Source: Mesostigma viride (Eukaryota > Streptophyta > Mesostigmatophyceae > Mesostigmatales > Mesostigmataceae). Taken from it: DNA of 64,000 nt. A model generated the notes under the pieces. The model was given only the letters and a program-made list of their open reading frames with translations, did no database searches and was not told the origin of the DNA. Made by a program: the position numbers and the translations under genes. The stretch covers positions 9,206,468 to 9,270,467 of the forward strand of contig RPFO01000041.1 in NCBI GenBank assembly GCA_009746045.1. Reading direction: 5' to 3'. This document shows positions 40,795 to 50,617 of this stretch, in pieces (positions within the stretch are counted from its first letter, which is position 1; the number at the start of each line of letters is the position of its first letter).

Positions 40795-41774
40795 TCAATA
40801 CGAGGTAGAGGGTATTTAGACTTCACAGTAATATCATTTAACTTCCTATAATCAGTAACTAAGCGAAACTTGCCATTTGGCTTAGGGACTAACAGGACAC
40901 CAGCTGAGTAGGGGGAGTTACTAGGCTCTATCAACCCTGCTTCTAATAGTGACACTAAAATCTGTTTTAGTTCCTTTAACTCAGTAGGGCCCATTCTATA
41001 CATCGGAGAGTGCGTAGGAACTGCACCGTCCTTGATAACTACACGGTGTAAAACAGAACGAGGAGGAGGATAAGAAGGAGTCTTTTCTTCAAAAACTTTT
41101 GAGGAATCTATCACAGCCATGTATCTTACTATTTCATTTTCAGTAAATCCCACTCCTATTGTATCCACTGTGTTTACATCTATATCCACACTATTATTAG
41201 TGATAGGTATCTCCTGTACTTCTAACTGAAGGAACATACATAATAGGTATCCATATTCCTTTAGTTCAGATCGCAATTCATCATTGGACATTAATACTTC
41301 AGGTATAGGTCTTACAGGAGGATCAACAGGTGTAGGAGGAGTAATATCTACCAAGGATAAATTTTCTAATCTATAATGACGTTCCGGTACCCAGTAAGAG
41401 CTATCTGGAAACCAAATGACCATGGTATCATAATTAATAGTAATCTTATTATCCTGGTGCCAATCTAATCCTAGTAATACATCAGCGGTAGTGATAGGGC
41501 CTATAGTGGCCGTCAGGTTGACAGTACGTCCTTGTATGACCAGGGGAAGGGACACCGTACCCGGGGAATGACTGGTGCGACCGTCAGCATAATGGACAGT
41601 GACAGTTTTGGTGTGAGGGATAGGGACTAGTCCTAAACGCCTAACTAGGGCCTCGCTCACAAAGGAGCTAGCCGCACCGCTATCCACTAACACAGAGACA
41701 TTCAAAAGTTCATCAGCATGCAAGAAGGGGTCTACAACAGTATGGGGAACGGTTAAGCCACCATTCAAAAACAT
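40795..41774 (-). pseudogene. Gypsy-1 pol: protease and start of RT
   Basis: Retropepsin with [12 protein letters not shown] (catalytic Asp in DSGA) and VLLGLDW, then a linker. RT begins with [18 protein letters not shown] and [20 protein letters not shown]. The frame is open to the LINE insertion. The ATG given is internal; the true frame probably continues from gag. Confidence 0.9.
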
Positions 41775-42241
41775 AAGAGGACGGACACGTAGTGGTAGGG
41801 ATGATTCAGCTCCTACAGAGGTTATAAAAACAGGCAGGCAAAAATTATTATCTGGGGTACTATCTAAGGACCTGTCCAGGTTACCCCCGGCTGACAGGCC
41901 TACTGTTCCCCCTCCCCCCCAAATCCATAGGAACTAACCCCGAAGAAGACCCTGGCGAAAAAGCCACTGCTGGAGGGTCACGAGGGAGCGAAGAGGGTGC
42001 AGGAGCCTGATTATCATAGGGGAACCCTGGGGGTCCTGTCTGCACAGCATTCAGCCTACTAGGGGTAGCTGAGGGAATGCGTCCTGGAGTGGGACGAATA
42101 GGAGCACGCTGAGGGGTACGAGGAGGGCGAGCGTCGGGATGAGGGGGAGCACCCGAAAGGAACTTGGGGCACTCACGTTTAAGATGACCTACTTCCTTAC
42201 AATGATAGCATGTGATATGAGAGACATCCAGAGCTGAAAGG
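41775..42241 (-). pseudogene. Gypsy-1 gag C-terminus with zinc knuckle
   Basis: Out of frame with the upstream gag ORF, the minus strand encodes ITCYHCKEVGHLKRECPKF (CX2CX4HX4C) at about 42,160-42,210, then a Pro-rich region leading into protease. A frame change near 42,250 joins it to gag. With one copy in the window, a programmed shift cannot be told from a mutation. Confidence 0.75.
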
Positions 42242-43621
42242 TCAGTAACAAATGTCTAATTCTTCTACATAGGAGTTCTCCTCCTCAGGGGTAAGGCTAA
42301 TGTTATTAATACGGGAACGGGTAGGAAGAGAAGGAGTGGTGAAGAAATCTGCTACTCGTAAGAGATGCTGACGCACATGCTTGAGGGGTAGATCAGTAAA
42401 ACGGTAGGCAGAGAACTGGCGCTTTACCTCACGTAATAAGGGTCTACTGAGGCCTTGTAGGAAACGAGCACGTACTTCTGCGCCCGACAAATCCCTAATT
42501 CGTACCATCTGTGCATCAAATTCTTTCATATATTCCTTAAACGATTTAGTACCCTGCTGCAAAGTACCAAAGGCTAATCTATCCTGCCAATCTGCATCAG
42601 GAGGGACTAAATGGTTCTCTAAACGCTTAAACAATTCTGCTACTGAGTTAGGGTAGGCATGAGAGGCCAAAGACTCACACTGGATGAGGTTAGCAAGCTC
42701 AGGAGTAATACAGGTAGTAAGATAGTGAGGGACTAGTACAGCATCAGAGAGACGCCATCTATTATGATTTTGCCACGACTCTGTATTCTGGGTAAGCAAC
42801 ATAATAAAAGTGAAAAACTGTTGAGGGGTAGACTTAACATCCAACTTGGGTAGGTTAGCAAAGAGGGGAAGAGCAGGGGGCTTAGGGGGATTAGAAGGGT
42901 CAGATTTACCCATAGGACCACTGTCTTCCACTGCTACATACGAGGGATAGAAAGAAGGAAGAGGAAAGGTTTTGGATAGGGGTCTAGAAGGGGCCACCGT
43001 TTCAGGATGGTGCCCATAGGAGAAGGGAACAGTATATTGCTCACGAAGGGAGGAGTAGGCAAAATGATCATAGTTTCTGTCATCTAGAGGCATGGTGCTG
43101 AAATCACTATTAACTTCTAAATCAGCCACACGGGTAGGGACCTGGGCAGCCTCGTAGGCCGTATCAGGGTAGGACCAAGAAGCAGGAGGATAAAAGGGAA
43201 CTGCACTAGGGCGACCAGAAGGGCCAACAGGGGCAGAGGTACGACCCGTGTTATAAACAGGGATGGAAGGCACAGGGTGGGGAGGAGGCCTAGAAGCATT
43301 GTCAGGGAGTGAGGACCTAATTGAAGGTTGAGCCAAGGTTGCAGGAGGGGCAGGGGCCTGGTTCATAGCAAAGGAGGGTTCATCACTAAATCTGACACGT
43401 TGTTCAAAGGTAGGTGGGGTAAGTGAGGGACGACGGCGACCACCAGTAACAGGAGAAGGAGGTGAGGTACGCAGATTACCTTGAGGAGTGAGATGGTGCA
43501 CCGTTTCCAAGGAGTCCCGTCGGTTACCACGAGTATTGTTATTGTTATTAGTAGTATTATTATTAGTAGTAGTAGTATTGGTAGGTAATATAGGCGACAT
43601 ATCTCCACCCACTGGATCCAT
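42242..43621 (-). CDS. Gypsy-1 gag, N-terminal and capsid part (459 aa)
   Basis: The N-terminus is Thr/Asn-rich, followed by a Pro-rich region and a helical capsid-like region (KLDVKSTPQQFFTFIMLL.., WQDRLAFGTLQQGTKSFKEY..FLQGLSRPLLREVKRQF) typical of Ty3/Gypsy gag (retrotransposon gag family). Forms the particle that houses reverse transcription. The zinc knuckle lies downstream in another frame. Confidence 0.85.
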   Translation of the reverse strand: MDPVGGDMSPILPTNTTTTNNNTTNNNNNTRGNRRDSLETVHHLTPQGNLRTSPPSPVTGGRRRPSLTPPTFEQRVRFSDEPSFAMNQAPAPPATLAQPSIRSSLPDNASRPPPHPVPSIPVYNTGRTSAPVGPSGRPSAVPFYPPASWSYPDTAYEAAQVPTRVADLEVNSDFSTMPLDDRNYDHFAYSSLREQYTVPFSYGHHPETVAPSRPLSKTFPLPSFYPSYVAVEDSGPMGKSDPSNPPKPPALPLFANLPKLDVKSTPQQFFTFIMLLTQNTESWQNHNRWRLSDAVLVPHYLTTCITPELANLIQCESLASHAYPNSVAELFKRLENHLVPPDADWQDRLAFGTLQQGTKSFKEYMKEFDAQMVRIRDLSGAEVRARFLQGLSRPLLREVKRQFSAYRFTDLPLKHVRQHLLRVADFFTTPSLPTRSRINNISLTPEEENSYVEELDICY

Positions 43622-43744
43622 CTTTAATTAAGTAAAGGAAAGAAAACAACAAACGTTGCCTTAAGAAAGGAATAGGAGTCTAAATTGAAGCAATAAAGGC
43701 AAAAGGAAAAACCTTGAATGTCTTAAGCAAAGAAACAATTAAAA

Positions 43745-44137
43745 TCAATCCTTTTTAACCACAGTAATGGATAGGGAACCAAACTCTAAGGTGAGAGGTG
43801 TATCTGAGCTAGATGAGGATGCAGCCCGTTTAGGGGGAGAAGAAGGAGGGGTTGCAAAGACTAGAGATTCCACTGGAGGACGACCATGAGGGATAGAGCG
43901 TACATGTAGGCCTAAATCTGATTCACTATGGTCTATAAGGAACTGCTGAGCTTCTTCAAAGGTCACAAATTTCTTATACCTAATTACGTTGTATACACGG
44001 TTCTGAACTATCTTCCTAGCGTCGGACCAAGAAAGGAGAATGGCGGACCATTGAGGCGTAATCACTACGTAATATTTGGCTAAGCTATTATCGCTGGAAG
44101 AATGGGAAGGAGCAGTAAAAGCACGACGCTGGCTCAT
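43745..44137 (-). CDS. Gypsy-1 ORF0: RNase H1 N-terminal-like (hybrid-binding) protein, 130 aa
   Basis: ATG start, Ser-rich N-terminus, then KYYVVITPQWSAILLSW, DARKIVQNRVYN and RYKKFVTFEEAQQFL. The order YY.V..G/P...I..SW..A...V.......YKKF.TFEEA..FL is that of the RNase H1 N-terminal / caulimovirus P6-like domain, which binds RNA:DNA hybrids or dsRNA. Ends with a Ser-rich tail and a C-terminal VVKKD. It is separated from gag by about 120 bp and lies just after the leader. An unusual extra ORF for a chromovirus. Confidence 0.7.
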   Translation of the reverse strand: MSQRRAFTAPSHSSSDNSLAKYYVVITPQWSAILLSWSDARKIVQNRVYNVIRYKKFVTFEEAQQFLIDHSESDLGLHVRSIPHGRPPVESLVFATPPSSPPKRAASSSSSDTPLTLEFGSLSITVVKKD

Positions 44138-44662
44138 GGTAACGCACCTGGTGGGTCTTGTGACGTCACGCTAGCAGTAGGAGGAGTAGGCGACTTATCT
44201 GGTTGATCTGGAGCACCGAAAGCAGCACGAGGGCGGCAATAGTCCAGCGCTCGTCCTAAAATCAGCGACCAGTCCCTCTGCGGGTGCGGCCGTCTAATAA
44301 AACAGCAGCACGAAGGAAAAGGTATAGTCTACCACGACGCTACTCGTCTCACTGTTGCCGAACCAAACAATTATCCTCTATCTACGACAGGAAGACAATT
44401 ATCCTCTATCTACGACAGGAAGAAAACATGCGCAGGAAAACAAAGCGAAGGAGCTATCTAAGAAAGGGTTTATCCGCTACGAGCAGGTCTAGCATCTAGG
44501 CAGAGCGTGTCCCGAACCGGGCAGCACTACTCTCCCAGCTTGACGGCGACCCGCCCATTACCTGTCAAGAAAGTGTCGTCTTCGTATCCCTGGACGCGGA
44601 AGGGTTCTTGCAAAGGCGTATGTGACAAAGGACCGTCGTCTCGTTCTCTACCTACGAAAGTT
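44138..44662 (-). other. Gypsy-1 leader (5' untranslated region)
   Basis: About 525 bp between the primer site and ORF0. No ORF of note. It contains a short direct repeat (attatcctctatctacgaca twice near 44,370-44,410). Confidence 0.7.
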
Positions 44663-44674
44663 CCTCCGGAACCA
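44663..44674 (-). other. Gypsy-1 primer binding site (candidate)
   Basis: One base inside the 5' LTR the minus strand reads TGGTTCCGGAGG. TGG at this place fits the CCA 3' end of a tRNA primer. The tRNA species was not identified. Confidence 0.6.
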
Positions 44675-44675
44675 T

Positions 44676-45228
44676 TGTTACGTCCTAAACTTCTACCTCC
44701 ACCTCTACCTCTACCTGGCCTAATCCAACCTAAATTAGTCAGGCCACCTCTACTCAAACCCCTAGCGAAAGACGAACGAGACGGAGCTGATCTCAATGCA
44801 TTCACGTATGTGTTGCTATAATACGCCATACAACCATTTACCCGAACCCGTTTATTCCAGGAATAGAGGAAGGAAACACACTACACTGCCGTGACCCAAG
44901 CCTATATGTGTTAATTCATTTAACACACGCCGAGTGACCACACGAGGGGTAGAACGTGCATAAATGGTCACCAACGGTCCAGCATGCTCGGGCCGACCTG
45001 GCCCTCGCCTACAGGTGCACAGATGCACGCTGGTCCACTACATTCTACCCAAAGGATAAGGACCACTAATAAAGTACGCGGCGCGACGCCCAAAAGCATC
45101 CAATGCACCACAGTACTGCTATGAGGACAACAGTGTCCTAGTACGAACTACACGTAAACCTAGAAACGACCAAGGCAAGGAACCTAATTTACGTCCGTAA
45201 CTACAACGAATTGTTACGCGACGTAACA
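44676..45228 (-). repeat. Gypsy-1 5' LTR (553 bp)
   Basis: Near-identical to 29,072-29,626; small differences only (e.g. two bases missing near 44,925). Followed by target duplication GCGTG and the rest of the split MITE. Confidence 0.93.
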
Positions 45229-45591
45229 GCGTGCAGCCCTACTAAAATTTGCGCGAAGTGTGGGACTGAAAATTCGTAACGGAAACTTTTTGGTAGTTGC
45301 CGTCACTTCCTCTTGTGCAAACGTGTGGGAGTGAAAATTAGTACCGGAAACTTTTTGGTAGTTGCCGTCACTTCATTTTGCGCGAGTGTTGGGCTGAAAA
45401 TTCGTAACGGAAACTTTTTGGTAGTTGGCGTCACTTCCTTTGGTTCGACTGAAAATTCGCTGAAATTCGCTGAATTCGTACCGTAGCCTAATTTTTAGTA
45501 CCTAAAAAGATGCCCACAAGTACGCTTGGCAGCGCGCTCACTGGGAAAAATTGTACAGCCGCTCCGGCGGGCCACTTGAACGAATTGTAAT
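45229..45591 (-). mobile_element. MITE family M, copy 3, other half
   Basis: Continues the element interrupted at 29,071: gcgtgcagccctactaaaat, four aaactttttggtagttg units, then the terminal cggcgggccacttgaacga. It directly abuts the Copia LTR. Confidence 0.8.
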
Positions 45592-46030
45592 TGTCAGAAG
45601 TATCGACACACCTGCCTGAAACTAGTACTTATAGTTTAGTGCTAGCTCTGGACTGCATGCATGGACGGGCATGTGCCGCATGTTTAAGTTCTGTGCCATA
45701 AGTGACCCAGTCATTCTGTGACTGACCTTGAACTTTGGTTGTGAATGGTTGGCTTGAGATCACGTTATGATTGTAACTGCCACACAGTCAGAAAAGACCC
45801 GGTTTGGTGTGGCCACGTTGTAGGTAGATCATAACTGCTACCCAGTAGCTGAGCCTGGAATTGTTTAAAAGGCGAAGCTACACACCTTGTTTGCTCTCTC
45901 AGTACCTCACACCTCACACACTCCTGTGGTGGAACTAGCAGCCGGCCAGCTGCCGACTGAGACTTACTTTTATCTGAGTGAAATAAAGTAAAACTTTGTG
46001 GCAAACATTGTTTTCTCACTCCTACTAACA
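45592..46030 (+). repeat. Copia 5' LTR (candidate, 439 bp)
   Basis: Starts TGTCAGAAGT and ends CTACTAACA, and is followed at once by TGGCATCGGAGTGC, a plausible primer site. It contains gtttaaaagg (TATA-like) and aataaag. No second LTR in the window, so ends rest on TG..CA and context. Confidence 0.6.
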
Positions 46031-46278
46031 TGGCATCGGAGTGCGGTTCGCACGCCTTTCGACCTGCTTACCGCTGGTAAAAGTCGTTTCCCGAGGCTCT
46101 GCTCGCGTCCGACTTTACATTTGTGTATTTCGGCGAGATTTGCATGACGACAGCGTAGGTGGAGGTCTGATTCCCGTCTGGCGCGGAATACAAAAGGTGC
46201 TTGATTCGATTCCTGGCCGGAATCTCTTGGTTAACGTTACCCTTTTTTTTCAGAGTTTTCTGCTGTTTTTTGCTGGAA

Positions 46279-46530
46279 TGGCTTCCGGCACTTGTAGCCA
46301 GGTCGCTTCCGCGGGTCGCGCTGCTGGCAGTAACGATTTCGATGCCGACGACGCTGCCGGTCTGGCCGCTTTGACTGCATCGTCCGTAACCCTTACCGAT
46401 TCGGGTCTCCCAGGCGAAGTATTTTTTGACGCTGCAGCTGCCGGAGCTGGTGGCCGCAAGTTTGCTCAGTTGGCCAAGAGTTTGCTCACTTGGGTGCCAA
46501 ACTCACAAAGTAACGTAAAATCAACGAAAT
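46279..46530 (+). pseudogene. Copia gag N-terminus
   Basis: Begins MASGTCSQVASAGRAAG and continues with an Ala/Asp-rich stretch to GGRKFAQLAKSLL. The frame runs out at about 46,530 in the segment carrying gene Y. The next gag part resumes at about 49,740. Confidence 0.5.
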
Positions 46531-46771
46531 AACTGCATACAATTAGCCTTTTGGCCTAGCCCATTCAATTATTCCGTCAACCCCCCCCCCCCCCCCCCCC
46601 CCCCCCCCTTATTCCCGCTGGTCTAGTACAAAAGCCTGAATTCCTGGCTGCCTGAGCTTGGGAGGCAGCCGTTGATTCTAAACAAATGCCATGCCAGTTG
46701 TAACAACTCCTTGGAATAATTTCAGTGAAACAAGTAATAATTCATGCAAGCTCACACCATTTGCAGCTGAG

Positions 46772-46956
46772 TCATGATACATATTGTAAGCACTTTTGTA
46801 GTGCCATTCTTAATGTTCCTTTAATTTGCAGTTTGCCATGCCCATTAATATTCCCCCCATGCCCGGCCCCATGCCTGCCATTCCCCCCATACCCCCCATG
46901 CCCCCATGCCCCCCATGCCCCCCATGCCCCCCATTCCCCCATGCCTGGCATGCCTG

Positions 46957-47007
<51 letters not shown>

Positions 47008-47008
47008 A

Positions 47009-47055
<47 letters not shown>

Positions 47056-47056
47056 A

Positions 47057-47129
<73 letters not shown>

Positions 47130-47137
47130 CTGCCCAT

Positions 47138-47171
<34 letters not shown>

Positions 47172-48280
47172 CCACCCATGCTGCCCATGCCGCCCATGCC
47201 ACCCATTCCCGTGCCATTCATACCCATGCCAACCATACTCGTGCCATCTGTGCCCATGCTATTCATGCCCTGCATGCCAAACATGCCCATGTTGGCATCC
47301 TGCGTGCCAGTGCAGCCCATGCCCTTGCCCTCGCTACCCTTGCCCTTGCCCATGATGTCGTCGCCCATGCCACCAAGTGAGTCTTCTGATTTAGGCTTTT
47401 TTGTAGGCTTGGATTGCGTCTCTGTGTTCGTAAGATCCACGAATGCTTTTCTATCCTTGCGGGCATGCTTGGCAGTTGGCAGTTCCGGTGTGAGTGAAGC
47501 ACGCTTGGCAGGCGATTCTGGCACGAGGGATGCACGCCTGTGGGCAGCCGGCTTTCCTGGCGTGAGTGATGCACGCCTGGCAGCTGGAGATGCTGGCACA
47601 GGTGATGCCAGCTTGGGCACCTTTGCAGGGCGAGAAGACTGCCATCCCGGTGCCTCATCGAAAGGAAAAGGGGCTGAATCATGGCCCACACGGCAGAACG
47701 CAGCCGGATACTTGGAGAACTGCTGCACATCAAGCGTGGCCAAGAGACCTTCACCATTTGCCAAGGTGGCATCCCTAGCTGGCCCAGGTGGCATCGCGTA
47801 GGGCTTGCCGTTTCCGTCAAGAGCTTGGGTGAAAGGCATGCCTTTGCCATCAAGGGGCAGCTTGACAAACACCACAGGGGTCATTACATCAATGATGGGG
47901 CGCTGACTCGAGCGTTGCTTAAGGCCCTTCAGGTTGGAGACTGTGGTTTTGGCCATGAAGAAGCCTGCACCTTCAACCACTGAAACGACTACGTATGTCG
48001 CTTGGGGTCGTGCACTTGCAAAGATGGAGCCGCGCTCGATGGTAGGTGCTGTCCCAGAACAATCCTGGTTGATGTCAGCTGAACGCAGCAGTGCATCACC
48101 CGCAGCCACTCCCTGGCCACTGCCATGGGCATGTTGATGGCCATGTTCATTGCCCTTGGCATCGCCGTGGGCATGGCCATGGTCACTGGCATCGGCATCG
48201 GTTTGACCATCAACGTGATCGCCGACACCATCGACCTTGGTGTCGGCATCTCTGTCGCCTTGTTCAGATCCGGCACATCC
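46772..48280 (-). CDS. Gene Y exon 3: His-rich, core and Met-Gly repeat region
   Basis: Acceptor ttgttacag; starts GCAGSEQGDRDADTK in phase 0. Order: Asp/His-rich stretch (DHGHAHGD..EHGHQHAHG), then a globular-looking part (RPQATYVVVSVVEGAGFF.., DVMTPVVFVKLPLDGKGMP.., LDVQQFSKYPAAFCRVG). Next come several RRASLTP/KRASLTP repeats with NLS-like KHARKDRK. The C-terminus is about 150 residues of Gly/Met repeats (GMGMGM) encoded by a catgcc hexamer array (46,955-47,175), ending at the stop at 46,772. Family not recognised. Confidence 0.6.
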
Positions 48281-48477
48281 CTGTAACAAGTAACGCGTTC
48301 CGGCAGCACCAATGAATGATTGCACATAATGCATGAATGCACATACGTCATGCACATATAAACATGCAGCAACAAAGAAACATGTCGAAAGCTGCCCCCC
48401 GCAATTTACAAATTTGCAAAACAGCCACTAACTAAAGTCGCCACGATGTCGTGATTTCATACTATGCCGTTCTTTAC

Positions 48478-48645
48478 CTGATTTCTCGTTTCATGGGACG
48501 TATCGGATGCCTTCCCATCTTGCTGCTGATTTGCGACGCCATCGGCATCACCATCGCCGTCGCTATCCCCATCGCTATCACCGTCGCTATCACCATCGCA
48601 CTTGGCATAGACATCGCCGTCGCCTCCCTCATCTCCAGCACATCC
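48478..48645 (-). CDS. Gene Y exon 2 (duplicate of exon 3 start)
   Basis: 56 codons, phase 0 at both ends. Acceptor gttgcacag, donor gtaaag. Starts GCAGDEGGDGDVYAK, then Asp/Gly/Ser repeats (GDSDGDSDGDSDGDG), ending SHETRNQ. Its acceptor and first codons are clearly homologous to those of exon 3, so one arose by duplication of the other. Confidence 0.55.
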
Positions 48646-48825
48646 CTGTGCAACCCGCGTGGTGGCAGCACCGCAGAGATTGAAGTGCAAAAAGGAATCA
48701 CTAACTGAAGGATGCTGCGCTAAAGAAACCTGCGAGTTCCCGCGAATGCATGACCGCTATATACCGCAAAACGAAAGTCCGCAGCAGGCAGCCTGTCCTG
48801 ATTTCAAAAATACTTCGCCCTGTAC

Positions 48826-49284
48826 CTGCTTTCTGGTGCCCTTGAATACATTGGTCGCCGTCCCGGCTTGCTCCTTAGTTGTCATGGGCTTCATTTTCCC
48901 ACTTAAAACGGCACGGTCCAGTTCGTTAAGGTCAGTTCCTTCCAATATGGCCATGTCCCCAGCTAGAAGGGCCCTATCCTCAGCCTCCTCAGCATCTTCT
49001 TCCCCATCAGAGTGGGCTTCTTTGTCATCAGCAGCCCTCTTGTCGATTCCTTTCGCGCTATCAGGCTGATTGCCCAGGTCATTCGGAGCGACTTTCCTGG
49101 CGACCTTCGTATCGCCGCAGCATTCCTTGCACAGAATTGTCTGTCCAAAACCCTCTTCTCCCACGCCGACACCACAAAAAACATGCATCCACTTGCCGCA
49201 CGTGCACTTGTGGACTGGGCCAACCATGTTTTCGCAACCACCCCCGCATAATTGCATGGTTTCGGTGCCCATTGTGTCAGCCAT
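48826..49284 (-). CDS. Gene Y exon 1: Cys/His zinc-binding domain
   Basis: 153 codons, ATG at 49,284, donor gtacag. N-terminus MADTMGTETMQLCGGGCENM, then HKCTCGKWMHVFCG and ILCKECCG: eight Cys/His ligands in a RING/PHD-like order. After it come basic and acidic stretches (DGEEDAEEAEDRALLAGD). Zinc fingers of this look are frequent in transposon-encoded or chromatin proteins; no closer call is possible. Promoter not identified. Confidence 0.55.
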
Positions 49285-49433
49285 TTCCGCTTGTTCTCAC
49301 CCACCGATCTCACCTTAAAACGTGTTCAACAGTTGCTTTCACCTGTTTGAATTCAAAGTGCAGTGCAGTCCGTTAAACCCAAAATGCCGAGCACGCATAA
49401 AATGCCTCGCTACAACGGTAGTTGCGACTGATG

Positions 49434-49645
49434 CGCGGCTGTTCAGAAAGGACGGAGAATCCAAAAGTGCCTAGGCAAATCTAAAAATGCCTAGGCATTT
49501 TTATTGCGACCAATTCGTTGCTGTTCAGATCTAGTTCACGGAAAAAATGCCTAGGCATTTTTAGATTTGAGATCTAGTCCTGCCTAGGCGAATCCAAAAG
49601 TGCCTAGGCATTTTTCGATTTGCCGTAGTTCCTGAACAAGCCGCG
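49434..49645. repeat. Small inverted-repeat element with CCTAGG palindromes
   Basis: gcgcggctgttcag at about 49,436 and ctgaacaagccgcgc at about 49,632 are inverted ends. Between them the palindrome aaatgcctaggcattt (or gtgcctaggca variants) occurs about five times. Possible MITE or regulatory repeat upstream of gene Y's start. Confidence 0.55.
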
Positions 49646-49736
49646 CGTTGCGCGCCGAAAGTTTGCTCACTTGAATGCCTTGGCCAACTGAGCAAACTCG
49701 CGGCCACCGACTCTGACAGGGCTGGCTGCCCTGGCC

Positions 49737-50555
49737 TTGCACCCGCCAGGAGGTGACGAAGACGCCGCCCTCGGTGCTCCCGACGGTGAGAATCCGGCTG
49801 CTGATGGTGGTGGTTTGAGCCGCGGTACGGCGGGGGGGGGGCCCGCCCGAGCCTCCTTTGTGGCTTGCAAGGAGCTTTTGAAGGATGTTCGTGGGGTCAA
49901 GGTTTTTACCGGCTCAGATTGGACGCTGTGGATCCCTTTTAAGGACCATTTTTTGGGCCTTGTTTCCCTTTATGATGGCCTCCTTGGAGTGCTGGCAGGT
50001 GTTGTCCAGAACGTGCAACTGGATCGGCTCCTTTACGTTGCCTTGTTGGCCGTCGTCGATGGGCCTGCGCGTGCCTTGATGCAGACGCTCCCCCTGGATC
50101 GTCGCCTGGGCAGTCTGGCCATCACCAAGCTCATCCAGGTCTATGAGCATGGCAAGCTCACCAAGTCCATGCGTCTGGACTTGTGGAAACAAATGGCCCA
50201 GCTTCGTCAAACTGCTCGCGAGACGGTGGAGCCGTATGTGAACCGCTCGGAACTGCTGTACGCCAAGCTCCAGGCTGCAGGCATTACGTTCCCAGTCGCT
50301 GCCTTCATTGCCAGCGTCCTCAGCGGTCTGCGCGCGGAGTACCGGCCTGCGCTGATCTCCCTCCGTCTTGACGAGGTCGAGACTGTTCCCGGTCCTGCAT
50401 CAGCGCCTGATGGAAGTTGAAGATCTGCTGACGGGTGGCCTCCCGTCCCCTGCAGATTCTGGCTCGTACCATACCCCTGACCGGGTCTGCGAGCGTGGCC
50501 CACGGAATGGCGGTGCCCGCGGCAACGGCAACGGCAACAGCAACGGCATCCGAAG

Positions 50556-50589
<34 letters not shown>

Positions 50590-50617
50590 CACGGCAACGG
50601 CCGCGCCCACGGCAATC
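49737..50617 (+). pseudogene. Copia gag, capsid part (UBN2-like)
   Basis: Frame 49,737-50,420 encodes VKVFTGSDWTLWIPFKDHFL, LDRLLYVALLAVVDGPA, LWKQMAQLRQTARETVEPYV and SVLSGLRAEYRPALISL, the arrangement of Copia-type gag. A single-base shift near 50,380 moves the frame to HQRLMEVEDLLTGG, then Asn/Gly repeats encoded by ggcaac units, until a MITE at 50,618. Confidence 0.8.

Larger units (their letters stand above)
29072..45228 (-). mobile_element. Gypsy-1: chromovirus (Ty3/Gypsy LTR retrotransposon), 16.2 kb with nested insertions
   Basis: Minus-strand order: 5' LTR, primer site, ORF0 (RNase H1-N-like), gag, protease, RT, RNase H, integrase with chromodomain, extra ORF3, polypurine tract, 3' LTR. 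Five-bp target duplication GCGTG inside a MITE. Without the three inserted elements (about 5.4 kb) the unit is about 10.8 kb, long for a chromovirus because of ORF0 and ORF3. Several frameshifts break gag, pol and ORF3, so this copy is dead. LTRs are nearly identical, suggesting recent insertion, which contrasts with three later insertions. Confidence 0.9.
46494..49660. mobile_element. 3.2 kb segment inserted in Copia gag (carries gene Y)
   Basis: The direct repeat GTTTGCTCACTTG occurs at 46,481-46,493 and 49,661-49,673, and could be a 13-bp target duplication. Outside it a 28-bp inverted repeat (46,449-46,476 versus 49,681-49,708, one mismatch) suggests the target was already a palindrome. 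A poly-C run lies near the left end (46,579-46,608). Transposon type not assigned. The carried gene has introns, so it is not a processed copy. Confidence 0.45.
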
